Shown in pieces: positions 9,806-19,086 of a stretch of DNA of 29,682 bases. Made by a program: the position numbers and the translations under genes. Position 1 is the first letter of the stretch; each line of letters begins with the position of its first letter. Source of the stretch: Silene noctiflora (taxonomy: Eukaryota; Streptophyta; Magnoliopsida; Caryophyllales; Caryophyllaceae); assembly GCA_009801015.1 (NCBI GenBank), contig VHZZ01001764.1, positions 87,444-117,125 of the forward strand, written 5' to 3'. Under the pieces are notes generated by a model that was given only the letters and a program-made list of their open reading frames with translations, made no database searches and was not told the origin of the DNA.

Positions 9806-10090
9806 ATAATTACCGCATCATTAAACTATGTTAAAGCATAGTTTATTTTCATTAAAAGAACGTATCCCAAATAAATTTTATGACAACACAAATAGTTAAA
9901 TCGGGTATTTAATCAACAAGACTAATGTATTATAGAATAGCTCGACTAAAAGCAAGTCATTGCATAATATGCAACTCATCTAATTAACACAAAAGCATGA
10001 GTCTCTGCTGGTATTATTATAAGTTATACTATGAGGACTCAGATCAACAGGTAAAGCGTGATCTAGGACTAACCACTACTGACTGGTCAC
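9806..10090. other. AT-rich spacer
   Basis: No gene or element recognised in this stretch. Confidence 0.4.
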
Positions 10091-10094
10091 ACAT

Positions 10095-10325
10095 AAGGAA
10101 TGACCTTATCCGACCTCATCCGACCCGCTCTCTATCTCGGCCTGATTTTCGAGTCCAGAATATTAAATCCGGCCACACCAAACCTATGCCCGTCCCTCGG
10201 GTCACCTTTTTCCCGAACCGCCCAATCTACATGCAGCCGGCCCGATCCAACCTTATCTCGGTCCAATTTTGGTCCTCAAAGCCCAGTCCGACCCGGCCAG
10301 GCCTGTCCATCTAACAGCCCTGGCA
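10095..10325 (-). repeat. GC-rich CCGACCCG/GGCCCG degenerate repeat
   Basis: This C-rich island is built from CCGACC, CCCGAACCG, CCGGCCCGATCC and CCGACCCGGCC. It ends with GTCCATCTAACAGCCCT, so on the minus strand it starts AGGGCTGTTAGATGGAC. Such starts are familiar from plant low-complexity GGCCGGGCC elements. It has no plausible protein-coding meaning despite being open in two frames. Confidence 0.45.
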
Positions 10326-10496
10326 TGATCTAAGTTCAAAAAACAGTGTTAAAACTGAGAGAGAATTTTACCGTTTTAGTGATTCAACACGATTTGAAGT
10401 AAATACTTTGTAATCCTATGAAATATCCTTTGTGATTTCCTAACTTTCAAGTCAGAGTATCAAATTACAATAGAGAAAAATGCAAATAATTGGAGC

Positions 10497-10523
10497 TTAT
10501 TATTATTATTATTATTATTATTG
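10497..10523. repeat. (TTA)n microsatellite
   Basis: A run of about nine TTA/ATT units, uninterrupted. Confidence 0.9.
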
Positions 10524-10835
10524 TTCCAAGAAAGAAGCACATGAGAGTTTGTTACCTAACACAAAGGAAAGCCGTACAGGACAAAATTCACATGACAGGT
10601 GTGTTGTGTTAATACAAGTGAGGCCAATGGAGCAATAGAGAGGAGCATTCATGCCGCATGATCTATATTATGGTCTGCTACTTTGCTTACAAATTACTCC
10701 ATTTCAATCTTACCTCCATATGTATTATCTAGCCCACAATACCTTTTTCCTCCTCATCTCTTAAAATATGTTACTTCAATTCCTCTATATTGTTCTCCAC
10801 TTCTTAAGATTACATAATATCATCCCAAATTCTGA

Positions 10836-10925
10836 TTTGTGATGGACAAAATCCGTCACTTTTGAAGAGACGTGAGATAATGGGACCAGTGGGAGGACAA
10901 GTGGGGAAGGTCTTGATCAAGATAA
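10836..10925. mobile_element. GACGGATA-family hairpin MITE, copy C (partial)
   Basis: The words TGATTTGTGATGGACAAAATCCGTCACTTTTG and GACAAGTGGGGAAGG match the left half of copy A (7694-7790). The right half is missing and the sequence runs into a TTCAGTTTAG-type repeat instead. Confidence 0.5.
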
Positions 10926-10927
10926 AT

Positions 10928-11085
10928 AGTGTTGAGTTCAACTAAACTAAATTGAGTTTAACTAGTTAAATAAAGTTAAAAAAAAGAGTAAACTTATGTA
11001 AATGTGAGTTAAACTAAATGGAACTGAACTAAATAGAGTTGAGTTGAATTGAACTAAATGAAACTGAACTAGAGCGGTTAAACAT
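10928..11085. repeat. TTCAGTTTAG-type degenerate repeat, copy 2 (inverted)
   Basis: The words GAGTTCAACTAAACTAAATTGAG, AAACTAAATGGAACTGAAC and GAACTAAATGAAACTGAAC are the complement of the repeat at 9225-9405. Confidence 0.55.
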
Positions 11086-11089
11086 AGCG

Positions 11090-11350
11090 AGCGAATCCAA
11101 CACGGCCCGGCTTCGTGGGCTAGCATCTAGCACCCCGACCAACACTATTGTCGTTTTTGGGCCGAGCTAGTGTCGCAATTTTCCTGGCCCGGCACCGGCC
11201 CACTACTCAGTAAGCCAGGCTCAGGATACACAAAACTAGCTCGGCCCAGCTCGATCCTCATTTAGTGTCGTGTCTGGGTTGCTAGAACTTAGCCTGGCTC
11301 CTCTATTGGGCTAGCCTTGCCTGCACGGCTTCACCGGCCCAGACCAGCGC
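11090..11350. repeat. GC-rich GGCCCGGC degenerate repeat
   Basis: An abrupt GC-rich island has many GGCCCGG, GGGCTAGC, CTCGGCCCAGC and CACCGGCCCA words in AT-rich surroundings. It directly follows the inverted TTCAGTTTAG repeat. No open frame and no protein similarity that I recognise. Confidence 0.45.
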
Positions 11351-11750
11351 ACAACTCTAAATTGAACCTAAAATGAATTGAAATTAAACAAGAAAGAACA
11401 TGGCTTAATTTTTAGATTTGTTTTTCATAAAAACTAATAAAAGCAACGCTATATCACTTTAGAAAATGCAAAAGTGGACAAAAATAAACTCTATATGAGA
11501 AGAAAAAGATTTCTTGTGTAAACCTAAAAAGGAGACACCAAAAAAAGAATAATTTACTATGAGAAAAAATTGCAACCGCTACTTTTGGGGAGCTGGACTC
11601 AGAACATAAATACTCCAGAAGATTGCTCTTGAGGAGTCTTGATCCTGGGTTTCTGAAAATTTCACCCAACTTTTAACTAATAGACTCCACCATTGCGTAC
11701 TTTACAATTAGTTTCATGTACAACATTGTTAGGTTACCGTGAATGAATAA
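11351..11750. other. Spacer without recognised feature
   Basis: AT-rich. A 71-codon minus-strand ORF at 11454-11669 has no recognisable motif and I do not regard it as a gene. Confidence 0.4.
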
Positions 11751-11754
11751 ATGA

Positions 11755-11832
11755 CTTTATTTCTCGGTCATTTATTTATCTTTTATAAAAGATATTTTAA
11801 TTAAAGGTAAACAAATGAATAAACAGAGAAAA
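11755..11832. mobile_element. Stowaway-like MITE
   Basis: The left arm TTTCTCGGTCATTTATTTATCTTTTATAAAAG and the right arm AATTAAAGGTAAACAAATGAATAAACAGAG are inverted relatives. The core matches the copies at 8135 and 9711. TA flanks the right end only. Ends are approximate. Confidence 0.5.
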
Positions 11833-12143
11833 TATATTGTAAGACTGTAGGAATTAGATCATTGGACGGTGTGGGAATTTGAGAATAATGTTTGTTTAGT
11901 AAAACTCGATGAAAAAATAGTTAAAACATGAAAAGGTAGTGGTATAACTAATAAAGGAGCTGATTAATATCTTTAAATAGTTGACAAACCGGCTGAAAAT
12001 GTAGAAGATATCTGGTAAATAACATAAGGAATGTGTCCGATTTAAGATCATGAATAATTAATATTTGAGGTTATAAATCAAGGGGTACAAATGGAAGATA
12101 AAACTAAGGTATATAATTCTTTCCTTACATATTATTTTATGTA

Positions 12144-12321
12144 CCCATGAGCATGAAGATCAACTGATAAGGGGTTGTTCTAGCTTAACCAGGGGTCTCG
12201 TGCTCGAGCCCTGGGAACGCAGCAGTGTTGAAACTCATGAGGGAGAGCTTTACCGCCCTAGTGGTCCTACCCGGCTCGAATCCGGATTAAACCGAATGGT
12301 TTACACAACAAAAAAAAAAAA
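12144..12321 (+). mobile_element. tRNA-derived SINE with 17-bp target duplication
   Basis: The element starts CCCATGAGCATGAAGATCAAC, has a degenerate A box (GATCAACTGATAAGG, about 12158) and a B-box-like GCTCGAGCC (about 12202), and ends in a run of about twelve A. It is flanked by perfect direct repeats ACATATTATTTTATGTA at 12127-12143 and 12322-12338. That is the hallmark of LINE-driven insertion, and the intact repeats suggest a fairly young copy. The 3' part (GGCTCGAATCCGGATTAAACC) recurs in diverged form at about 16555. Confidence 0.9.
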
Positions 12322-12607
12322 ACATATTATTTTATGTATCATTTTATTTCAGCTAGCTAAATCAATATTTCCATTAATTACCCAATAATTGCACAAATTA
12401 AAACTTCCTGAAATTCTAGTTAAATACCTTAATTTGACCAAATAAATCATTTCATTTGTCCTATTACACAAAGCTTATGTATCAATAAATAATTAATTGA
12501 TTGATAAATACGAGTAATTTTAACACCATATTTGCAATCATTTTCTAAAAGTCGTCAAATTTAAAATGGAAAAGAGACATTCATGATAGATGAACCAATT
12601 CAACCAA

Positions 12608-12913
12608 AACCTTAAGGTTATGATCGAGATCCAGCTATTATATTTATATATCCTATTACGCTCCCTCGATCACTCGAATGTTCAATGAGCATGAAGAGTG
12701 GTTAATGCTCAGATTCCCCTTTACCGTGTGCTGAAATTCCATCTCGTGAGTTATTGGAAGATATCAGGTTTCGAACTTTTAGTCACACTGATTCTGATAG
12801 GGTATAAATATAATAGTTGGACCTCGACATAACCTTAAGGTAATGGTCGCAGTCCAACTATTATATTTATGTCCTATAAGGTTAAAGTCACAGTCCAACT
12901 ATTATATTTAGGG
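12608..12913. repeat. Fold-back repeat with extra direct arm copies
   Basis: The left arm (12608-12656) begins AACCTTAAGGTTATG, continues to CCAGCTATTATATTTATA and ends near TATCCTAT. The right arm (about 12798-12846) is its inverted copy (TAGGGTATAAATATAATAG, TTGGACC, ATAACCTTAAGG). The loop is about 140 bases. Two more partial copies in the left-arm orientation follow at 12841-12881 and 12884-12913 (both with CAGTCCAACTATTATATTTA). No transposase. Probably a MITE-like or fold-back element with arm duplication. Confidence 0.65.
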
Positions 12914-13284
12914 AATTGATAATACCGCAACACTTTTTGTTAATGCCATACTAATAAAATACAAATTTAAGAGAATGTTATTATTTACCGTCTCACAAAA
13001 ACGAGTGGTATTAGTAATTTTGCTGTGGCAATATGGTTTCCCTATATTTATGTCCTATTAATTCATTCATAAAGTGTTGTTAGAGCACAAGTTATAAGGT
13101 TCCTCATCCAAAATCAATGTTTTTTTCTCAAAAATCACATAGTTTAATTCTATGTTTCTCAAAGCTGAAAAGGGAAAAAAAAAATTATAAATTCACATAA
13201 TAACAAATCGTTGTCCAATTGAATGAAGTCTAGTTATAAATTATACGCGTCAATTACCCTTTAAACCATACTACCCTTCTTTAA
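12914..13284. other. AT-rich spacer
   Basis: No gene recognised. A TTACCGTCTCACAAAAACGAG word near 12986 resembles the GTCTCA-ended MITE at 18672-18785, but nothing more can be bounded. Confidence 0.35.
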
Positions 13285-13376
13285 TCTTGTAGGGTACATT
13301 ACCATTTATTTTCTCAATCTTGTAGGGTATATGCCCATTTATCTCTCAATCTTGTGGGGTATGTGCCATAATAGTC
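13285..13376. repeat. Three-copy tandem repeat, unit 32-33 bp
   Basis: Units begin TCTTGTAGGGTACATTACC (13285), TCTTGTAGGGTATATGCCC (13318) and TCTTGTGGGGTATGTGCC (13350). The first two continue into a CATTTAT...TCTCAA segment. The periods are 33 and 32 bases. The third unit is partial. Confidence 0.8.
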
Positions 13377-13609
13377 AGTAAATTATACAAACCCAAGATT
13401 TATTCACTAATTTAAGACTAATTAAGTCAATGGAAAATGCACAACCACTAAAGTTTACTTCATTAAATCCAAAAGTCAATTCTTATTTAAGACAGGTATA
13501 TCAGTGTTAATCTTGAGATAAATCGTACTTTGCATAAGTAAGACAAACCCAGAACACATAGAAAAAGAAAAACATTCGGATACCTCCGTCTTAAGCAGAC
13601 TTGACAAAA

Positions 13610-13803
13610 TTGACTTAACCAGACACCGGAACTCAAGACCCTAGTTTGACCTGACCCAATATAGCCCAACCCGAATGTTTATTGTTGCTAATCGATAAAC
13701 TCGAAAATGAGACGAACCGAAATGACTCGGCCCGAGCCAAACTTTTACAATTTGAAAGTGACTCGACCCGTGTCCGACTTGATTAACATGTTTACCAGGT
13801 CTA
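13610..13803 (-). repeat. GACCCGA-type dispersed repeat, minus orientation
   Basis: On the minus strand it starts AGACCTGGTAAACATG at about 13801. It contains GACTCGGCCCG, CCAAACTTTT-flanked GACTCGACCCG words and the block GACCCAATATAGCCCAACCC with CGAATGTTTATTGT. The same block recurs at about 22172-22206 (ACCCAATATAACACACCCTG, AATGTTTATCGT). Confidence 0.55.
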
Positions 13804-13809
13804 ATCTTA

Positions 13810-14520
13810 AGAGAAACTAACTGTACCTAAAAAGTAGTGATTTCCACAGACAAAACCAAGTTAAATTTAGTGATTTATAGTAACAACAATCACTAATATT
13901 AGCAAAAAAAAGTGTTAATTTAGGAATGATAAGTGTATTAAGTCATAAGATTTCACATGCAATTTCAGATTTCCTCGTCGCATTTGACTCACATCCACAC
14001 ACATTTATCTTCTTCTTCTTCTTCTATCAAAGTCTTATCGGATAGCCAAAGGATATGTAGCCAACAATTCCTCCGTAACAACTTACATTGCCGAATCACA
14101 TGCTATTGGAATTTTGTTACTTTCAATCCCACCTACAAAATCCCTTTGAATATGACTTTTTGTTACAATAAAATTCGGAAAATATTAATAACTCGTATTC
14201 TTGTTCGCATAAAGTGTCGATTTTAGTGAGCGTTGCCTATGAAACGATAAGGTTTATGTGCCTTATTGTGAGACAAACGAAGAAATTAGTTGGTAGTTCA
14301 CTTCGACTGCATGTTGTGTGATGCTATTCATAATACATTTGTGATCAAACACTTCACTTTGATTGCATGTTGCGACTGGTGAGACTGAATCACACTTGAT
14401 TCCAATTGCATGTTATGCAATGTCAGACACTTAAATCGGATATGAGCAACATAATACGATATGAAACCGAGATAAACAGAAAATAAGCACTATAATCATA
14501 ATACTAACATTTGATGAACA
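13810..14520. other. Spacer with a weak GCATGTTG repeat
   Basis: No gene recognised. An 89-codon ORF at 13957-14226 lacks any motif. Between 14298 and 14430 three loosely related segments each contain a TTGCATGTT or CTGCATGTTGTG word (about 14307, 14361 and 14404), perhaps a very old tandem repeat. Confidence 0.35.
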
Positions 14521-14760
14521 TTAGGAGAATAAGAGTTCAAAGCACAGGGGAGAAGAACCAATGGACTGCTCTAACAGCACAGGAAAACCCGAATCGATTC
14601 TTCAACCCTTTACACAAAGAAGTTCATTTCTGATAATAAGCAAACATTAAAACTCACCCACAAAAAAGACAGTATCTTAAGAGAGCATATGGTTTAAGCT
14701 CTTAAGATCTGTATATAGTTCAAAACTTCATACTCATTATATATATATAATCCTATATAT

Positions 14761-14779
14761 AATTAATTAATTAATTAAT
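14761..14779. repeat. (TTAA)n microsatellite
   Basis: About four and a half AATT/TTAA units just downstream of the stop codon of the second CRF gene, within its 3' untranslated region. Confidence 0.8.
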
Positions 14780-14794
14780 ACTAATAATTACTGG

Positions 14795-15775
14795 CTACAA
14801 AACTGAAGAACAGCAAGCTGTTGCAAAATTTAGAGGTTCTTCAATCCATGCAAGTTCCTCATTGCCAAGTTCAAAGTCGAAATCAGGAAGATCGCTTTGT
14901 TCGAACCCATCAATGTCACCAAGTAACAGGTCATCGAAGGCAGGGAAATCGTCGAATAGCTCACCAAAGTCGTTCAGTATCAGCGACGAACCGAGTTCCA
15001 TATCCAAGTTCAGACCTTGGCCAACTTCACATTGAAACTCTTTCTCAATAGCACTCAAAACAGGCATAACATCACACTGCTCGGCTTCCGAAATCTTAGC
15101 CTCATCACAGTCTTTAACATCAAAGACTTCAACTTGATTGACAACATTTGTTTGTGAGTTGGAAGTAGTATCAATCTCAAGAACAGAAGCAGGAGAGTTA
15201 TGAGACAGTACACTCTCCGAATCCTCGGAAACAGCAGGGTTTTGAGAACAAGAAGCATTCTGACTAGAGTTTTTCTCAGCAACAAGAGCATCAAACTCCA
15301 TTTTCTTAAGCTCATAAGCCTCAGAAGCATCCTCAGCAGTATTAAAAGTCCCTAACCAAATCCTAACACCGCGAATCGGGTGTCGAATCTCAGCAGCCCA
15401 TTTCCCCCACTTCCTTTGCCTAACTCCCCTATATTTTGACCCAGTTGGTTTCTTAGGACTGTTACCAAATACCCTTCTTTTTTTATCAGGATTTTTGCAT
15501 CCATTGTTACTATCTTGACAAGAACTCTCGGTTTCGACAACGACATGATTACTGTTAATCCCATCATTAGCAGTAAATGGAAGATTAATCTCTTGAATAA
15601 CTCTCTTTTTTGACCTCTCATTAAAAATCATAACTTCTTCATCAGATGAAGAATCAGTTAGATCAGGATCATAACAAATCACTCTAACTTTTCTCACAGT
15701 TTTTGTGGCTGAAAATTTTGGTTTTTGGTAAAAAGGGTTTTTAGTCAACATTGGATTCTCACTATTTGAATACAT
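14795..15775 (-). CDS. Cytokinin response factor-type AP2/ERF transcription factor, single AP2 domain
   Basis: Intronless coding region of 326 codons starting at the ATG at 15775. Residues about 28-63 form the CRF motif ([20 protein letters not shown], then [11 protein letters not shown]). A basic stretch (KNPDKKRRV, about 94-102) may be a nuclear localisation signal. One canonical AP2/ERF domain spans about 114-165 ([33 protein letters not shown]). It keeps all the Arg, Trp and Glu positions that contact the GCC box in the AtERF1 structure, and closes with [16 protein letters not shown] (194-200) is the CRF putative phosphorylation motif. The tail (about 267-312) is acidic and aromatic ([15 protein letters not shown]), a likely activation region. 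Length, single exon and the KKxEFDA ending suggest the ERF116/ERF118/ERF119 (CRF10-12) clade rather than CRF1-8; that assignment is inference. CRFs act in the nucleus downstream of cytokinin and stress signals. A five-AP2 relative lies 11 kb away on the same strand. Confidence 0.93.
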   Translation of the reverse strand: MYSNSENPMLTKNPFYQKPKFSATKTVRKVRVICYDPDLTDSSSDEEVMIFNERSKKRVIQEINLPFTANDGINSNHVVVETESSCQDSNNGCKNPDKKRRVFGNSPKKPTGSKYRGVRQRKWGKWAAEIRHPIRGVRIWLGTFNTAEDASEAYELKKMEFDALVAEKNSSQNASCSQNPAVSEDSESVLSHNSPASVLEIDTTSNSQTNVVNQVEVFDVKDCDEAKISEAEQCDVMPVLSAIEKEFQCEVGQGLNLDMELGSSLILNDFGELFDDFPAFDDLLLGDIDGFEQSDLPDFDFELGNEELAWIEEPLNFATACCSSVL

Positions 15776-15879
15776 TTTGGGGATTTTTTCTTCTGTATCA
15801 AATACTTCAAAAACCCTAAAATCTCACCAAAAACACACAGAACTTTGATAAATTAATTCAAAATGATAAAAAAAAAATA

Positions 15880-16282
15880 CTAAGTAAGAACCCCTCTAAA
15901 GAAGAGAAACAGATCTATGTGAAAACCCCCAAAAGATTCAACTCCAGAACAAGTCCTGCAAAACAAAAACCAAAACATCAATCAAAAACCCTAATTTTTT
16001 CACCAAAAACCCTAAATTAAAAACATCAAAAATTCACAAATCGAAGAACTGGGTAATGAAATTAAGAGAAAAATAAGAGAACCCATGTTACCTTTTAGGC
16101 CTCAAACGCATCGAACTGGGTGAAAGACGGAAACTTGTTCTCTGCTGAGTAGAACAGCAGAGATGAGAGATGATGATGATGGTGATTAAAGCCAATAATA
16201 AAGAGTTTAAGTAATAAACTTTGATGAATTTGAAGGAAGAAGAAACAATAATTACTGATACAAAGTTAGACTTTGCAGACAT
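15880..16282 (-). promoter_or_regulatory. Candidate upstream ORF (first AUG of the leader), spans the leader intron
   Basis: The first ATG on the minus strand downstream of the candidate TATA box is at 16282. Unspliced, it encodes 64 residues: a hydrophobic stretch (YYLNSLLLALITIIIISHLC), then FRLSPSSMRLRPKR, with its stop at 16088-16090 overlapping the intron donor. If the predicted intron (15956-16091) is removed, the frame continues for another 24 codons (RTCSGVESFGGF...) to a stop at 15880, giving 88 codons ending 104 bases before the CRF start. A long uORF beginning at the first AUG should lower translation of the main ORF. I recall that an Arabidopsis gene of the CRF10/ERF118 clade has an annotated conserved-peptide uORF, but I cannot check it here. 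Confidence 0.55.
15956..16091 (-). other. Predicted intron in the 5' leader of the CRF gene
   Basis: Minus-strand donor AAAAG|GTAAC (GT at 16091-16090) and acceptor TTTTTGTTTTGCAG|GA (AG at 15957-15956) enclose 136 bases. The interior is T-rich with repeated TTAGGGTTTTTG words upstream of the acceptor, as plant introns tend to be. It is predicted from motifs only. Confidence 0.55.
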
Positions 16283-16410
16283 AAATCTTCTTAACACCAA
16301 AAACCTCAGTCTCTCTCTAAAACCCCTGCAGAAAAAATCAAGGAAGAAGGTAAAGTATAGAGAGAGATATATGAGTGTGTGAAAAGAGAGTGTTTGATAT
16401 AATCTATGTT

Positions 16411-16420
16411 AAAATATATA
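16411..16420 (-). promoter_or_regulatory. Candidate TATA box of the single-AP2 CRF gene
   Basis: The minus strand reads TATATATTTT here. Transcription would start near 16385, just before a CT-rich leader (CTCATATATCTCTCTCTATAC). Pyrimidine-rich leaders are common in plant genes. The uORF ATG at 16282 lies about 100 bases downstream. Confidence 0.45.
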
Positions 16421-17098
16421 GTGAAATGAAAAGTCGTAATTGCGGATTTGGATCCTCTTCATTTCTTTTGTCACGATTTTTTACTATTTCGTTTCATATT
16501 CCTGATATATAACTATATAAGGCTGTTATCTGTTAATGTCAGTGGACAAATTATCTGGCTCGAATCCAGACTAAATTGAAATATATATATCCAAAAATGG
16601 TCAATTGACAACTGTTAAATCATCCCAGGATATAATATGAGACACTGCATGAAAATGGATGAAAATCGGGAGGATCCGAAGTTTTAGAAAATAATACGTT
16701 CATCATTTGTTTCCTTATATGATTAATAACGTATGTGAAACTACGCGCTGAGAAAAAATCTCGCGTTAATAACATTGAAGTAAATGGTGAATTTTAATAT
16801 AAAACGCGTAAAAAATGTGGAATTATAAATTAGAAAGATTAAAGCAAAAGATGAACCTTATCGTATTATGCCTAAAAAACGAAAGTGTGAACCTTACTAT
16901 GAGACAGATGAAGTACTAAGATTAAAAAGATTAGAAATTTATGGCTATGAATTAGTCTAAATAACGTGACAAAGATCTGACAATTTTATGGGTTAAAGAG
17001 AAAAAAATGTCAAAAAAATGTAGAGTTTTAATGACAGAAAGTTGGTGAAACATACAAATATGGAGTAATTAAATCAAATTGCAACGGATTTTTACAGT
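16421..17098. other. AT-rich spacer with a SINE-like fragment
   Basis: At about 16538-16605 the sequence GTCAGTGGACAAATTATCTG, followed by GCTCGAATCCAGACTAAATTG, resembles the 3' half of the SINE at 12144-12321 (CTAGTGGTCCTACCC, GGCTCGAATCCGGATTAAACC). It looks like an old, 5'-truncated copy. Nothing else is recognised in this stretch. Confidence 0.45.
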
Positions 17099-17237
17099 AA
17101 TTGATGAACAATGAAAATAAACAAAATGATGATGTTACTTGTAACATAAATAAATTTTATAATAATGGAATCGTCTGACAGTGTAAGACCGTTTTACCCG
17201 AAAAATTGATGAACAATGAAAATAAACAAAATGATGA
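17099..17237. repeat. Exact 34-bp direct repeats 105 bp apart
   Basis: Positions 17099-17132 and 17204-17237 are identical for 34 bases (both start AATTGATGAACAATG and end AAATGATGA). The 71 bases between contain TCGTCTGACAGTGTAAGACC and GTTTTACCCG. Either a recent local duplication or repair-generated repeats around an inserted segment. Confidence 0.9.
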
Positions 17238-18400
17238 AATTAACAAGTGATTAATGAAGATTTGTTTAAGATTATACCTCGTCTATGTTGTGTTTTTTTT
17301 TTTGTGTTTTCACGTTTGTGTCACTCCCTCTTCACGGTTCCCTATGCAGTCAAAATGCATTAATGATGGCTATGCAAGTTGATTAAATAGACTAATTTAC
17401 TCCGATTTTTTCTCAATTAATTGAGTATTTAATTAATTTTCTAGGGGTGGAAATGTGGAATCCTATAATTTAATTTTATTGGGAATGGTCAAAAAGGTTT
17501 TTTTGTATAAACCGGTGTATCGGGTTAGAAAACTCGATAAATCGTAGTTTTTCTCTTTTTTTCCGAGATATAATCAAATCGTGCGTGGGATAATAGTTTA
17601 AGGATAACCTTTCTTTTTAATTAAAAATCCCAAGGATTTCGTTTATAATAATGAATCGTGAATCGTTATTTCGTACTGTAGCATTTATTGGAACTTGTCT
17701 TATTGAAGTAATGTAAATATGTATCTGTATCGATTCTATTTTACTTATTGTTATATTTATGTATATTGTTACTTATTAAAACAGCTTACCACAATCCAAG
17801 TTAATCAATTTTAAGAGATGACTATGTTATTTGCTGGTCATCGGGTCGAGTATGCTTCCTAATTGTTCCATCCTCGGGGTTCATTCTTAATAATTGGATG
17901 AGAATAATGTTTCGTACTTATTCTTTACGTAATTAAAAAATCAAGGTGAACGACTTGACTTACGATGCTAGGTTAAAACACATGTAAATCGTTTCGATAT
18001 TTTCACAATTTTATATAAGTAACAACCATTTCCTAAACACAATTCTACATAGAAAAAATCATAAATATTTTTTTCCATATTTGTAACAAAAAAAAATGAA
18101 TAGCAAAGCTAACTTTAAGCCGAAAGTGGATACAAATCTTGAAAATACAAGTTTTACCTAATCTAGTGGAAACTTAGTCTTGCCAGTTGCCACTCATACT
18201 AAAAAAAAGCTCTAAATTTAGATTGCTTGCCCAAACACGTTTCATAAATCAATTATTTAGAAGGCCATCATCAAACATACAAGGATAAGATCTTAAATTT
18301 ACTACTCCTTTTCTACTATATTTGCACAAATCATATGAATTTTTAATGAACAATTATGGAAATTAATTGGTAGGTAAAATAATTGACAAATTCGAGCCTC
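17238..18400. other. AT-rich spacer
   Basis: No gene, RNA gene or bounded mobile element recognised in this stretch of about 1.1 kb. Confidence 0.45.
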
Positions 18401-18403
18401 AAC

Positions 18404-18645
18404 TGATTACTTTTTAACATAAATTTATCATGTTATTATATTATAAAATGTTCATTTTTTCGTATGATGGTCGGTAACTCGCAACTACGGTATATGGAGT
18501 ACTATAGTAATATAATTTATGTATAGAACTGAAGTGATTACTTTTAAACCTAAAATTATCATGTTATTATATTAGAAAATGATCATTTTTTTGTATGATG
18601 GTCGGTAAGTCGCAACTATTGTATACGGAGTACTGGAGTAATATA
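18404..18645. repeat. Two-copy tandem duplication, period about 131 bp
   Basis: Copy 1 (18404-18513) and copy 2 (18535-18645) share TGATTACTTTT, ATCATGTTATTATATTA, GTATGATGGTCGGTAA, TCGCAACTA and GGAGTACT...GTAATATA in the same order, with scattered differences. A spacer of about 21 bases lies between. Confidence 0.85.
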
Positions 18646-18671
18646 TAGTTGATTATGCAAATTTTAGAATA

Positions 18672-18785
18672 CGACTGACGGTCTCATATCGTGAGAAAAA
18701 AACACTTATTTATTGGTATCAACTAAAAACTAATTTTTTTATACATATGAACTGTTTTACGGAGTATTATATAAAATCGTCTCAC
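18672..18785. mobile_element. Small MITE with GTCTCA-type inverted ends
   Basis: The left end ACGACTGACGGTCTCATATCG and the right end AAATCGTCTCACCC are approximate inverted relatives around an AT-rich interior of about 90 bases. No coding capacity. Boundaries and target duplication were not established. Confidence 0.35.
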
Positions 18786-19085
18786 CCAATAATTACTAGG
18801 TGGATTAATGTGTCATTAATTATGATCTAATGTGATAAGAAAGAAAAAGTAGGTAGACATCACCGATTATGTGCTTTGAACCAATGAAAAGAGGGTGCTT
18901 GGAGCCAAAGGCTCACTTTTTAATGGTCGTTTCTTTTTCGCGTAAATTCCCTCTCAATTTGGGACTCCTCATTTATCTTCTTTAATCATTTGGTATCCTT
19001 GGAGGTGGAGGTTCTAAATATACAATTTGCATTCTAATAATATCATCACACATAGCATGCTAATAATCTTCTTTTAAGTCTCCTT
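18786..19085. other. Spacer
   Basis: No gene recognised in these 300 bases. Confidence 0.4.
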
Positions 19086-19086
19086 T

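Noticed and set aside
9997-10333. Overlapping 105- and 77-codon ORFs rich in Pro, Ser and Arg
   Set aside because: Open frames across the CCGACCCG low-complexity island. Both frames are open for the same compositional reason.
12200-12285. tRNA-like B box and GGCTCGAATCC in the 12.2-kb region
   Set aside because: No cloverleaf can be drawn. The A tail and target duplications show that it is a SINE, not a tRNA gene.
13285-13376. Short regularly spaced repeats as a CRISPR-like array
   Set aside because: Units are contiguous and degenerate without unique spacers, in plant nuclear DNA; a simple tandem repeat explains them.
13957-14226. 89-codon plus-strand ORF with Ser-rich start
   Set aside because: No recognisable motif, AT-rich second half, no promoter or splice context; probably chance.
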